Below are positions 49,738 to 62,381 of a DNA stretch of 64,000 bases, piece after piece. The DNA is from Botryotinia globosa. Its lineage: Eukaryota > Ascomycota > Leotiomycetes > Helotiales > Sclerotiniaceae. Numbering within the stretch: the stretch's first letter is position 1; every line of letters starts with the position of its first letter. Both the position numbers and the translations under genes were made by a program. The stretch covers positions 3,782,001 through 3,846,000 of the forward strand of contig RCSZ01000001.1 in assembly GCA_014898425.1 (NCBI GenBank), written 5' to 3'. Below the pieces are notes generated by a model. The model was not told where the DNA came from. It saw only the letters and a program-made list of their open reading frames with translations, and did not search any database.

Positions 49738-50118
49738 TACTATATCTCTATATTTATTCATTTTTTGAAATTTTTTTTGAATTTCTATATAGATTTAGAT
49801 ATGAATTTTTCAAAAAGATATATAATTTTCTTTTAATAATTATTGTTAAAAAGTTATTAAAGATTTTATAAAATTTTAAATTTATATATAATTTATATAT
49901 AAATTGAAAATCGATATTTTGAAGCTTTAGAAATCGATCCAGAAAAATCCTGAAATTCTAAAAATTCTAATATAAGTCTGGAATAATTCGAATTATATAT
50001 ATAAAAATTATATTAAATTATATTCAATATTGATAAAGATATTGATAAATCAAAAAGTGATTTTTGATGTAAAAGGGTGGTCTGAAAGAGGGGTAGCCCG
50101 AAAGTAGAATATTCGACT
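49738..50118 (+). mobile_element. Foldback/TIR element, half copy 3
   Basis: The right half of the same element is in plus orientation and starts in the middle of the element (TATCTCTATATTTATT matches 23945-23965). It ends GTAGAATATTCGACT followed by TA. The left half is missing, so copy 2 probably landed in or next to it and the remainder was lost. Confidence 0.8.
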
Positions 50119-50119
50119 T

Positions 50120-50660
50120 ACAATCAATATCGAATTTAATTCGAAAATTCTATATATAATCTTTAATGGAAATAAATATTCTAAAACATTTTATTCTATA
50201 AATAATATAATTATTATATAATATCCTAGAAGTAAATAATTATTAATTTAATATTTACTATAAATATTATATTAATACTTTCAAAATAATATAATCAATT
50301 TATAATCTATATCTTTTATATATAATTAAAAATAATATAATATTTGATATTATTAGATTATAAATAGATAATGTATTTATTGTAATTAATAAAATATTTA
50401 TAGATTGTAAATAAATTGAGCTCAAAAATATAAATTTCATAATAAAAGAGTATAAAATGTTTATATTAGATATATTTATATGAATAATAGAATTCATCTA
50501 TAGGGAATTCACTTCAAGAAAATGACTTCAATATAAAGACTATTATATTAAAAAGATTAAATGAATATAAAAAAGATTAATTCTTTTAACAATATTTATA
50601 TAAGACCTATTACTTTTTTATTTAATTGATTTTTTAGATAGAATATAATTAGATATATAG
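50120..50660. other. AT-rich spacer, nothing recognised
   Basis: Almost pure AT with scattered stops. No repeat family or gene can be named. Confidence 0.5.
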
Positions 50661-50729
50661 GATTTATATTATATATAGATATTATATTATATATAGATAT
50701 TATATTATATATAGATATTATATCAGGGG
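50661..50729. repeat. 18-bp tandem repeat (ATATATAGATATTATATT)
   Basis: Nearly four copies stand in tandem. Two more copies of the same unit lie at about 51974-52016, on the other side of the interrupted repeat. Confidence 0.8.
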
Positions 50730-50976
50730 CCTGCGAGCCCCCGGACCCCTTGCTTTTTGAGAAAGTATTATATAATTATATTTATTATTATAAAAATCTA
50801 AAAAAGAAATTTTATTGAAAGCTTGTAGGCAAAGTCGGTTTACCTCATTATATTACTTTTTTTCATTTTTATTTACATTTTTTATTTTTATTTACATTTT
50901 TCATTTTTATTCACATTTTAGTGGATCACTTTATTTCGAATTATTAATTATACTATTAAACTACGAAAGCTATAAT
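50722..50976 (-). repeat. tRNA-headed dispersed repeat, copy B (inverted)
   Basis: Read on the minus strand this begins GCTTTCGTAGTTTAATAGTA and ends near GGGGGCTCGCAGGCCCC. It corresponds to copy A at 46107-46325. The head has lost A-box bases by G-to-A and C-to-T change, whereas the GC-rich tail is better kept than in copy A. The flanking shared sequence continues to about 51540 but is split by the MITE at 50979-51351. Confidence 0.4.
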
Positions 50977-50978
50977 AG

Positions 50979-51351
50979 TCGGTTTTTATAAGCGGCCTCC
51001 TAGTTCCTAATCGAGGAAAGCAGTTGTCCTCGGAAAGCGGTTGTCCCCAAAAAATCTTGGTATATATTTTATTCAATTCTGAAAAAAAGAATAATGGATT
51101 TGATATTATTGAATTATTATAATCTTATTAAATTCAATAATATTATCTATCACATTTAGCTTTAATTTTATTTATCATAATAAATAGAATAAATAAATAA
51201 TAAGAATCAATATTTTATCAATAATTATATAGTTTATAAAGATTATAAAGATTATAGTTGATTTAATTCAATTATTATAGTATTTTCGAAGTTTTTTAGG
51301 GACAACCGCTTTCCCCGACTAGGAACTAGGAGGCCGCTTATAAAAGCCGAC
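50979..51351. mobile_element. 373-bp MITE with 45-bp TIR (TA target)
   Basis: Left end GTCGGTTTTTATAAGCGGCC, continuing TCCTAGTTCC. The right end is the complement with few changes. TA stands at 50977-50978 and 51352-51353. Inner GC-rich blocks (AAAGCGGTTGTCCC) are also inverted. The interior is AT-rich and noncoding. Copy A of the surrounding repeat (46080-46110) lacks this insertion. Confidence 0.87.
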
Positions 51352-51449
51352 TATTAATATTAAAATAATTTTTATTAATTTTAGGCTTACTATATTCAAT
51401 ATAACCTTCTTCCAATTGATTATATAAGCTTTAACTATATCTATACTAA

Positions 51450-51745
51450 TTAAACTTCAACCCTTTAGAAAACCCTCAGTTTCGAAGCTAGCAATATAAA
51501 AAATATATCATTTGAAAACCCTTAGCTTCTTATATATAGTTACCACTTTTCCTTTTTTTCATTCAATTCATATTAGTTTGAATAAGCTAATTTAAATGAT
51601 TTCGTTGAAAAAGCCTAGAATTTTATATTACAAAATTTATACTACTTCAATTTCAACCCTTTATAAAACCCTCAGTTTTAAAGCTAGTAATATAAAAAAT
51701 ATATCATTTCAAAGCCCTTAGTTTCTTTTATATAGTTATCACTTT
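51450..51745. repeat. Duplicated segment of about 90 bp in direct orientation
   Basis: The segment containing CAACCCTTTAGAAAACCCTC at about 51462-51540 recurs at about 51650-51735 with few changes. It belongs to the repeat whose inverted copy is at 45925-46010. Confidence 0.75.
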
Positions 51746-51840
51746 TGTTTTCTTTTTATTCAACTAATTTAAATAATTTTATTGAAAACCCCTAAGAATT
51801 TAAAATCTATGCTATGGCTACAATGCCAAGGAAGTCAAGC

Positions 51841-51885
51841 CAATCAGATCGCTTGAATCGAGCTAATCAGATCGCTTGAATCGGG
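51841..51885. repeat. Two copies of a GC-richer 22-mer
   Basis: AATCAGATCGCTTGAATCG occurs twice in tandem, followed near 51930-51955 by another GC spot (CTTCGGCCCTCGCGGGCGG). Such unmutated spots are rare in this block. Confidence 0.6.
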
Positions 51886-52049
51886 TCTTACTAAGCGAGA
51901 GTTTCTCATTTTTCGTATATATATAGCTTCGGCCCTCGCGGGCGGCAAGAATATTAAGGAGGTAAACCTTCAATTATATATAGATATTATATTATATATA
52001 GATATTATATCTTTTATATTCTTTTCGAATTAATATTAATTAATAATAT

Positions 52050-54065
52050 TACAAATTTAAATTAATTATTCGAAAAACCTTTTAAAAACTTTTTATTTTT
52101 ACTTTTTCATTTTTATTATATACAATACCAGCTTTAAAAAACTAACAAGCAATTCAAACAATTTAAATCTAAATAATTTATTTCTAAGATTATAAAAATC
52201 TTTAATAATAATATTAATATAAATTTATTATAAGATTTTAAGCTTGATTATAATAATATAATAAATATTTCTTTTTTTCTTTTTATTAAGAAAGGTGTAG
52301 TTTAGAAAAAAGAAAATCTTAAAAATATAAGGTTTAAAAAGAAATTGAAAAATTATTTCTTTTCAAAAAATCTTTTTATAATTAAATAATTCTTTAGAGG
52401 ATTTATATTTAAAATTATAATTGAATATTATATTAATAATTATTTTCTTTATAAAACAATTATATATTTGAATACAAAAATTATTAATATATTTTTTCAA
52501 AAAGTAATTATATATAATTTCGATTTTATTTAATAATATTTTTTTAAGGATATTAAAAAACTAATATTATATAGTTTTTATAAGATTTTATAATATTCTA
52601 AAGTATATATTAATCTAAATATAAATATTAAAAATATTCTTTCGAAAATATTTTTATATAAAAGATATTATAATTGAATTATAAAATAATTTAGAGAATA
52701 TTAAATTAAAATATAACTATTTATATTTAATATATAAATCAATCTTTTTATTAAATTTGATTTGAGATTTTAAATCGAATATATTATTAATACTTTCATT
52801 GAATTTCTAAATAATAATCTAAATAATTATATAATTTTATTAAAATTTAACAAAATTATAAAGAATTTAAATATTTATAAAAAATTATTTGATAATAATA
52901 ATAATAATTTCAATAACTTTAATAATGATAATTGAAATAATAATAAAAATGGAAATAATAGTAATAATAATAGAAATAATAAAAACAATAATAATTTCAA
53001 TTATATTGATTATAAGAATAATTATAATATTAATTAATATAATTAAATTTATTATTTTATTAATCTTTCAAAGATTTATAGAAATAATAATAAATAAAAA
53101 GATATTAATAATTTTTTTAATTTAAAAGTTATTATATTTAAGGAATATTATTATAAATATTTATATTATTAGAAATAATAATAACCGTTTTTCTATTTAT
53201 ATTTTCAGATATAATTAAAGAATATTATTAAGCAAATCTAAGTTAGTTTGTTAATATATTTTAGGGATTGTATATTATAATAATTAATAATTTCAAAGAA
53301 TCTAAATATTAATAAAATATATTCTTCAAATAAAATAATATCTTTTTCAAAGTTATATTAAAAGAAATTTTAATATAAATTTTTAAAAGATATTCAATAT
53401 AATGATTATAGATTTATATTTTTTTCAATATACAATTTCTTCGATTATATATAACTTTTAGTTATATTATATTAAGATTTTGTTTATATATAATAATATT
53501 TCGGAATATTATTTTGTAATATATAACTCTTATTTAGATATTTCAAATTTGATTAATTAGATTAAATAAATAATCGATTTTTATTAAAAAGTATTTTTAG
53601 AACAAATTATAATTAAAAAGTTTTTTATAGATTGATATTTTTATAATAATAAATCTTCGAATTCTTTTTTTCGAAAATTTTATAATAAATATATTGATAA
53701 ATAATCCTTCTTTATATTATTTAAATAAAAACAAAAATAGTTATTATTTTTTCAATTATAGAAAAAAAGATTGTAAATATTATAAATATATTTAGAAAAA
53801 GAAAGATTCATTTAAAACAAATTATTATATTAAATATAATAAATTCAATAATAAGAATTTTATAAAATTATATAATTAGTTTTTGATTAATTTTGAATAA
53901 AAAAATAATTAAGAAGATTATAGTAATAATAATTATCCAATTAATCAATATTTTATTAATATAAACAATTTTAAAAAGATTTCTAGAATATTTTTTATAT
54001 TAATAAATATCTATAATAATCTATTAATAATATTTATCTTTAATAATACTATAAAAATTTATATA
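52050..54065 (+). pseudogene. Decayed gag-like region of an older plus-strand retroelement
   Basis: Plus-strand translation is Asn/Lys-rich (NNNNNFNNFNN near 52890-52925, then NNSNNNRNN). Near 53768-53850 it keeps DCKY, a changed Cys, and a Lys/Asp-rich spacer like a zinc knuckle with Cys turned to Tyr. The frame runs up to the copia insertion at 54071. A retroviral-type integrase in the same strand sense continues beyond that insertion (after 62381). The gag call is weak, but the nesting supports it. Confidence 0.35.
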
Positions 54066-54070
54066 TTAAT

Positions 54071-54733
54071 TGTCGTTGGTCACTCGCTTAGCGTGGGATA
54101 AGCTAAGCCGAATTGGGAATAGTATTAAAATAATACTATATTAGAAGCTTAGGCTAGTAGAATAGATAGAATTTATTATTGAATTGTATTATATTGTATT
54201 ATATATTCATGTGTATATATAAAAATGAGTACTAGAAAAAGATCTGAATATAGGGATCCAAGCCACTTATTTATACTTTTTTCTACCCCCTATACATAGG
54301 TGGCGCAAGCCTATAATACATATATAACATACTTGAAATTTCTAATTTTGTAATTAATTTTATCAATTTTCTTTATTGATTTGTAATCAATTTTTATAAT
54401 AAAGAAAAAAGAAAAAATAATATTATATAAAATTGCATCTATCATTCCGCATTTGGATTAGTTTCTATGTTATATTTCAAATTTTTCAAAATAATGAATT
54501 ATTATTTTGAATAAAGAATTAATAAAGGATTTCCTTTTTAATAAAAAATTCTTTATTTTATTTTTATAATAATATTCTTTCTTATATAAAAAGAATAAAG
54601 AATATAAGAAATTTTTCTTATATTATTGAATTTTTATTATTTTATTATAATAATAGAATTTTATTATTATAATTAATTCTCTTAATATTATAATAATATT
54701 AAATGATTTAATTAATATTTATTAAAAACAACA
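54071..54733 (-). repeat. 3' LTR of the copia element
   Basis: In plus orientation it starts TGTCGTTGGTCACTCGC and ends AAAAACAACA, with short inverted ends TGTTGTT. It keeps more C and G than its partner. A purine-rich stretch AAAGGCGAG (minus strand) borders it at 54734-54742, where a polypurine tract is expected. Confidence 0.92.
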
Positions 54734-54849
54734 CTCGCCTTTAATAAATATATAGTTTAAATCTTTTTAATAATAATAATAATAATAATAATTTTTATTA
54801 TTTATTATTTATTATTTTTGAACTGATTCGATTCATTTTAATAATTTAA

Positions 54850-55240
54850 CTTTCACTAATAATTTAGTTAGACCATCAACTAATTATTTGTTTATAAGAA
54901 TCTAAATTAAATCGATTAATTCTTTATTTATTAATTTTTTTATTAAATAATATTTTGTAGTAATATATTTGTTTTTTTTATGAAAAACAAGATTTTCTGA
55001 AATATATATTGTTGTTTTATTATTTGTATATAAAGCGAATTTATTTTGTTTATATTCATTTAATTCTTTTAATATTTTTTGAATATAAATTGCTTCTTTT
55101 GCGGCTAAATTAATAACTATTAATTCAGTTTCAACTGTATTTTGAATTATTATAGATTAAAGTTTAATTCTCTAATTAATAGGTTTACTAATATATATAA
55201 ATATATAGTTATTAATTGATTTAGCTGAATTAATATTTTT
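54850..55240 (-). pseudogene. RNase H fragment of the copia element
   Basis: The minus strand near 55075-55140 reads ETELIVINLAAKEAIYIQ, the copia RNase H block TEAEYIALxxAxKEAIWLxxL, followed by YTNNKTTIYISENLVFHKKN and KYYLIKKLI. The Asp of the usual YTDNQ motif has become Asn by a G-to-A change. Confidence 0.85.
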
Positions 55241-55447
55241 TATAAAATCTACATTTGAATATTTTTTAATATAATTATTAATATTATAATCTTTAATATT
55301 AATATTATCATTAATATTCTTTATATATCGAATTCCTAAATTTTTTGATTCTTTTAAATATTTAAAAATTCGTTTAGCTTTTATTATATAGTCTAAACTA
55401 AGGTTTGAAACGAATCTGGCTAATTTTAATATAGAAAAGTATATATT

Positions 55448-56320
55448 CTATTTAGTTTCTAGAGCTATATAAAGAGTTTTTTCTATTAATTTTTGAGTGT
55501 ATTTTATATCAAAAATATTAGCTATTTTAGGATTCTTTTTGAATTTATTTTTAAAATCCATTAAAATGGAAATAATATTGTAATTTTTCATTTTTAAATC
55601 AATTAGATATTTATTAATATAATCTTTTTGAATTAATTTAAGAGAGTTATTATTAATTTTAATTTGAATGCCTAAATAATCTTTTATAAAGCCTAAATCC
55701 TTCAAATCAAGATATTTTTTAATATTTTGAATGAAATCTTTAATTAGATTTTCATTAGGTTCTATTATTGCAATATCATCTATATATATATTTAATATTA
55801 ATTCTGATGTTTTATTAATAAAAATATATTCATCTAATATTAATGAATTAAAATTTAATTTATATAATATATTTTTTAATATATTATATCAGATTTTAGC
55901 AGATTGCTTTAATTTATATAATGCTTTGTTTAATTTTAATATATTATTTTTATTATAATTTATACCTTTAAAGAATTTAATATATAAATTTACAGTAATA
56001 TCATTTTATACAAAGATTAATATTATATCAATTTTATATATAAATCAGGATTTTGATATTATTAGTATAAATATTAATTTCCAAGCCATTTGTTTTATTA
56101 TACTAGCAAATATATTTAAATAATTTATTTCATATATTTTTTCAAATCCTTTAGTAACAAATCTAGTTTTAAATTCAATAAAATTATTAGATAAATATTT
56201 AATTTTATAAACCCATCTAGTTTATAAGGGTTTAATAATATTATTTTTTTTGATATTTTTATTAATAATATTATTATTTTTATTTTTGATAATATTAATA
56301 TTATTATTATTAATATTGAT
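55448..56320 (-). pseudogene. Reverse transcriptase fragment of the copia element
   Basis: YIDD, the catalytic motif, is intact at 55775-55786, followed by KDLGFIKDYLGIQI, the copia block MKDLGxxxxFLGIxI, at about 55660-55705. The open part 55448-55705 continues into the thumb-side region. Upstream RT sequence is broken by stops and ends at the inserted solo LTR. Confidence 0.9.
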
Positions 56321-56332
56321 AATCCCATATAT

Positions 56333-56572
56333 TGTAAAAGAGTAGAAGGTAATAGGGTTATAGAGTAATCCTTCGCATATACCATAGGATAGTCATCATA
56401 GTATATTGCTTTAGATAAAGAAGAGAAGGGGGAGGCTTTATATAGCGCTTTACAAGACATATTAGAAATTTGATGGGTGGGAATTGATTGCTTTTTCTAA
56501 ACTATAAGGAAAAGGGCTATAAATACTAGCTACAGAAGTGAACTATGTGATTAGCACAAAGATTCGCTTACA
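56333..56572 (+). repeat. 240-bp solo LTR, family B, copy 2, nested in copia
   Basis: Same length and ends as 45682-45921 (TGTAAAAGAGTAGAAGG ... CGCTTACA), flanked by ATAT on both sides (56329-56332 and 56573-56576). It interrupts the copia pol between the RT and the integrase-side linker, so it arrived later than the copia element. Confidence 0.88.
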
Positions 56573-56619
56573 ATATTATTATTTTCTAGGATTTTAATCT
56601 TATAATTTATAGTTTTTAT

Positions 56620-58100
56620 TCAATTTTCTTTTTGATTTGAATTTATAACTTCGATATAGATTTTAGGGCTTTTTAGATTAGTTTTATTATCAATTTTAAT
56701 AATAATTTTCTGATTTTTGTTTGTTTTAATATTAAATTCTAATAATAATGATTGATTTTTATTAATATTATTTATTTTTAATTTAATATTATTATTTAGA
56801 TATTTGATATATGCTAAATAAGCTAAATTATAATAATTTAATTGAGATTCTATATCTTTTATTCTTTTTGATTGTTTTAATAGAATTAGCAAATTTGAAT
56901 TATAAAGGATTTCGATTATAGAACGCTTATTATTTATATTTAGTTTTTGATTTATATTATTATTTTTATTATTTTTATTATTTATATTATGATTTTTATA
57001 ATGAATATTATTTTCATCATTTATATTATAATTTTTATAATAAATATTATTATTTTTATTATTTTTATGATTTTTATAATAATTGTTATCTTCTTGAATT
57101 TCTATTTCAAAAGAAATAAAATTATTATTAAATAAATTTTTTAATTCTATTTGTTTTAAATCAATAATATCTTTATTAATATTATTATTATTATTATTAT
57201 TATTCTGATAATATTGAATATTCTTATAAATAATAAAATCTTTTGAGTTAATAATTCGATTTATATTAGGGATATAAAATATTAAATTATGAGGTGATAT
57301 ATATAATAATAATATTCCTTTTTGTACTTTAAAATCCAATTTATTATTTCTTTGCTCTTTATATTTATATATAAAAGTAAGAGAATCTAAGGTTTTTATA
57401 TTATTTAATTTAGGATCTTTTTTATATAGCTTTTTATAAGGAGAAGTTTTAATAATTCGATTATATATCCTATTTTTAATATATATTATGTCTTGAATTA
57501 AATAAAGCTATAATTTTATAGATACTAATAATTCTTTAATTATTATTAATAATTTTTTTACTAAATATAAATTTAATTTTTTAGCTATTCTATTTTGTGA
57601 ATAGGCATATGGGCTAATGTATTCTATTAAAATTCCTTATGATTTTATAAAAAGCTTCCATTTATTTGATTTAAATTCAAAAGTATTATCAATTTTGATA
57701 ATTTTAATTTTGATATTAAATTGATTTAATATCATATTATAGAATTCTTTTAAAATTTCAAAGGCATTAAATTTATTTTTAATTAAATATACCCATACAA
57801 ATCTAGTAGTCCAATCAGTAAAAATAATTATATATTTTTCTCTTTTAAATCCACTTTTTATAGGTTCTAAAATATCAATACTTATTTTATTAAAAAAGTT
57901 TAAATTTATTTTTGATAAATTTTTATTGATATTTTAATACATTTTCTCAAAAGGATAGCTTTCGCATACTTTTAAATCTAATTTTAATTCTTTTTCATTA
58001 AATTTAATAGTTTTAATAATATATTTTTTATTTATATATTCAAGGCGTTTATACTATAGATTTAAAATATTAAAATTATTATTATTTTTTCTAGTATTTA
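56620..58100 (-). pseudogene. Integrase and downstream linker of the copia element
   Basis: From high to low coordinates, the minus strand reads IEYISPYAYSQN and KKLNLYLVKK near 57560-57635 (usually YSSPYAHSQNGxAERLNRTL, the region of the catalytic Glu), then IKNRIYN and TSPYKKLY near 57420-57470 and KLDFKVQKGILLLYISPHN near 57290-57350. The open frame 56620-57339 goes on into an Asn-rich linker with long Asn tracts. The Glu of the AERLNR block appears as Lys (AKKLN), again a G-to-A change. Confidence 0.88.
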
Positions 58101-58639
58101 ATTTATTAGATTTTTTTTTATTATTCGAATTTATATTCGAATTAATATTTGAATTTTTTTCAGAATTTTCTTTTTGATTTATTTTATGAATATTGCATTT
58201 ATTCTTATTATTAATAATATTAATAATTTTTTTAGAATTGTATTTTATTAATAAATAATGATTTATATTACAATTTAAATAGAAAGCATTTTTAATCCAT
58301 TTTGTTATAGCTTTTATATTTAATATTTTATAATTAAAATAAAATTTATTTTTAGGGGGCTTTATATGATTAATCCAGCCTCTTTTTACAACTAATTTAG
58401 TACTTATTAAAATCGATTTTAGATTAGGAATAAATTTTATATTTTTTATTAATAATAATTTATTATTAATAATTAATAGAATATCTCCGTATTTATAAAT
58501 TGGAACAATTTTATTATTGGTTGTAGTAGTGAATTTAGGTGAATTATATATTTTATAATTTATTAACTAATTTTTATTAGGGTTATAATGCTTTGTTACT
58601 TCTGAATTTAAAATAATATTATTATTTTTAATATTATTT

Positions 58640-59960
58640 TGTTAATGATTTTTAATATTAATATTTTTATTAATATTTTTATTAATATTAATATTTTTAT
58701 TAATATTAATATTTTTATTAATATCTTTCTTAAATCTATTAATATTTTTATTAATATTTTTATTAATATTAATATTTTTATTAATGTTTTTATTAATTTT
58801 ATTATTAATTTTATTAATATTATATTTTTTATTATTATTTAATAATAATATCATAATAGTTGATTTATTTTCAGAGAAGCTAACAACATCTAATATATTA
58901 TAATTTAATGAATTATTATTATTATTATGATTTATATTATAATTTTCATTTAATTTATCAAATTTCAGAATAAATTCCTTAGAATTTTGATTATTATAAT
59001 CCTTTTTATTATTATTTTTATTATTTTTTATCTTTTTATTGAATAGCTTTTTGAATTTATTCTTTTTAATCAATTTTCTATTAATAGTTTTATTAATTTT
59101 GTATTGATTATTTTTATTATTATTTTTAGAATAATTTTTATTGAATAATTCAGGATGCTTTTTAAAGCATTTATTTTTTAAATAATCTTTTTTATTGTAA
59201 AAAGTGTAATTAGGAATAATATTTAAAGATTTTATAACTTTATTTATATTATTAATTTCTGAAGAGTTTTTTATTCTGGTTTTTTCAGAATTTAGTTCAA
59301 AATATAGTTTATTTAAATCAATTTTAAGATTTTCTTTTAATAATTCTTTTGATAACTTTTCAATTTTTCTTGATTTAAAAAAATCGAAATAATTATTTAA
59401 ATCTTTAAATATAATCCAAATTAATAATTACTTTTAAAAATCAATTTTAATTAACTTTAAATAACAATTAGCAAATTCAATATAATTTATATATTTATCA
59501 ATACTATTAAAATTATTATAATTTGAATTAATGATTTTATTAAAATATTGGTTTATTAAATCTAAAAAAACCTTTTTGAATATATTATTGATTGTATTTC
59601 AAAGTTTTGTAGTAGATTTAATATTTTTAAATCTTTTATTTAAATCAATATTTATTATTAATTTAATAATTATTAATGCTTTATTATAATGTTGATTATA
59701 TTCTTTTAATTTATTATTATATTTTATTTGAATTTCTGTAGATTTAAATTCTATAGAATTCCTTTTTAAATATATTAATATTTAAGGTTTTTTTTCAAAA
59801 TTATTAATAATATATAGTATATAATTATTAATTTCTAAATATAAACTAGCTTTTTGAATCCATTCTATATAATTAAAACATCCCATTAGTAATTTATTAT
59901 TAAAATGTACTCTTGTATTTATTTTTAATATATATCTTTATAATAAAACTATTTATTTAA
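58640..59960 (-). pseudogene. gag region with zinc knuckle of the copia element
   Basis: The minus strand near 59148-59215 reads IPNYTFYNKKDYLKNKCFKK followed by HPEL. This fits a CX2CX4HX4C knuckle in which the first two Cys and the His all became Tyr (TGC/TGT to TAC/TAT, CAT to TAT), while the last Cys remains. The Asn/Lys/Ile-rich translation at 58642-59073 is the linker towards protease and integrase. Confidence 0.8.
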
Positions 59961-61716
59961 GAATATATTTAAAAATATAAATAAATTAATAATAATATAT
60001 TTATATTCTATTTATTAATTTATTTAATAAAATAATTTTAAAGTAAATCTCCAAAACGTTTTTTAATAATATATTTTTAAAACTAATATTATAAATATTA
60101 AATTATTCTTTTTTATTATAAATAATTTAATTTTAATATTTTTTATATTAGATTCTTTCCAATAATCTCGATTTTTATTGAAAATTCGAATTTTATCTTT
60201 CCAATAATCTTATTAATTCCTAGTGATTTTATTAGTTTTTAGTGATTTTATTAGTTCCCGATGATTTTAATTTTTTATTAATATTTCGAATTTTATTTCC
60301 CCAATAATATTATATTTGATTTAATTTATTCGAATTATATTATTTTTAAATTAGATTTTAATATATTTTGGTATTTTTTAGAATAAAATATATTATATAT
60401 TATTTTTATCAATCTTTTATCAATTTAAAACTTTTTATTTTATTAATAAAAATGCTTTTTTAAGAATATTTTTATAATATTATTAGTAAATTAGCTTTAG
60501 ATTTTTAATTTTTAAAATTTTTATATAGAATTTTATTACTTTTTATAATCAATATATAATATTTTCAATATTGTTAACTGATAATATAATTATTTGCCCT
60601 TATCAAATAATTGAATTGTTGTTTAGCTTTAAATAAGCCTTTTCAAAATATACTTTTTAATTCTTATACTCTATTGATTATTAAAAAAAGAGATCTAGAT
60701 TTTCGAATTGCTTTTTTTCGAATATATTTTGATTGAAATTTAATTTAAGATATATATTTAAAATACTTTGAAACTTAAAATAATGAATTTTGTACTCTAT
60801 TTCGGAATAGAATTGAAATTCTATAAGAATTTTATAGTTTTTTAATTTATTTAAAAAGGTTTTTGAAGATATTTTATATATGGTGATTATATTGTAGGCT
60901 TTCATAGATATATAGTATTTTAGAATACTAAAGAATCGATTTTCTTTTGTCAATCTTCTATATATTTAATAAAATATATTGAAAAATCGAATTTTGGGGT
61001 TTTATAAAACTCTAATTCGATTTTTATTTGATTTTAAAAGCTTTAATTATATTTTTCTTGCTTTTTTAGTTTTTCAAAATAAGAATTATATTAAAATATA
61101 TATATTCCTTCTACTTCAATAGGAATTTGAAAAGAATTAGATAAATTAGATAAATTAAACGAATTAGATAAATTAAATAATTTAGGGATATTTCCTTTGT
61201 ATTTTATATATATATCGAATTTATAGAATAAATAATAAAAGAAGTTGAAATCTTTTTCTTTTTCGAGATTTTTGATTAATAGCCTATAAAATCAATAAGT
61301 GATTTTTTTTTATAATATTTATAAATAAAATAGATAGGATTTTGATAATTTTCTTTTATTTTTTTATTAATTTTAAGAATTATTTGAAAAGTATTAAAGA
61401 TTTTATTATTCAGAATAAAATTCTGAAATTTCTCTATACTATTTTCAAATATGAAATATTCAAATATTAAAATATTCTTTATATAAATAAAAATATTGAA
61501 TAAAAAGATAAAGAAAATTGATTTTGAATAGTAGATTTGAATAAAATAACTGTTTTTTGAAATATTTTTGAATTTTTGAATATTTTATATTGAAAAATAT
61601 GATTTTTTGACCCAAAATAAACAATCTAATCTTGAATTTTATTTAAGATTTGAATTGTAATTAAATAAATAATAATAAATTATATAATTTTTAGTTATAT
61701 TAGGCTTATAACCTAT

Positions 61717-62376
61717 TGTTAGTCATTCGCTTAGCATAAAATAAATTAAACCGAATTGAAAATAGTATTAAAATAATATTATATTAGAAACTTAAATTAA
61801 TAGAATAGATAGAATTTATTATTGAATTATATTATATTGTATTATATATTTATATATATATATAAAAGTGGATATTAGAAAAAGATCTGAATATAGAAAT
61901 CCAAGCTACTTATTTATACTTTTTTCTACCCCCTATATATAAATGGTGTAAGCCTATAATATATATATAATATACTTGAAATTTCTGATTTTGCAATCAA
62001 TTTTATTAATTTTCTTTATTAATTTACAATCAATTTTTATAATAAAGAAAAAAGAAAAAATAATATTGTATAAGATTATATCTATCATTCCGCATTCGGA
62101 CTAGCTCCTACATTATATTTCAAATTTTTCAAAATAATGAATTATTATTTTGAATAAAGAATTAATAAAGGATTTCCTTTTTAATAAAGAATTCTTTATT
62201 TTATTTTTATAATAATATTCTTTCTTATATAAAAAGAATAAAGAATATAAGAAATTTTTCTTATATTATTGAATTTTTATTATTTTATTATAATGATAGA
62301 ATTTTATTATTATAATTAGTTCCCTTAATATTATAATAATATTAAGTGATTTAATTAATATTTATTAAAAACAACA
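61717..62376 (-). repeat. 5' LTR of the copia element
   Basis: In plus orientation it starts TGTTAGTCATTCGC and ends AAAAACAACA. It aligns with 54071-54733 along its whole length. Differences are mostly C-to-T and G-to-A and mainly affect this copy (GCTTAGCGTGGGATAAGC became GCTTAGCATAAAATAAAT). Confidence 0.92.
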
Positions 62377-62381
62377 TTAAT

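Larger units (their letters stand above)
54071..62376 (-). mobile_element. Full-length Ty1/copia LTR retrotransposon, RIP-decayed
   Basis: An 8.3-kb unit has two LTRs of 663 and 660 bp and the 5-bp target duplication TTAAT at 54066-54070 and 62377-62381. Coding sense is minus, in the copia order gag zinc knuckle, integrase, reverse transcriptase, RNase H. Every frame is broken. A 240-bp solo LTR of another family has inserted into it at 56333. The element itself sits inside an older plus-strand retroelement. After the 5' LTR, on the minus strand, GGTTATAAGCC may be the mutated primer-binding site. Confidence 0.95.

Noticed and set aside
52889..53125. Plus-strand open frame of 78 codons, almost all Ile
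   Set aside because: An artefact of AT-only DNA. The overlapping plus frame that is Asn/Lys-rich fits a gag relic better.
58639..58842. Plus-strand Ile/Asn/Phe periodic open frame
   Set aside because: The antisense shadow of Asn/Lys repeats in the copia gag linker.
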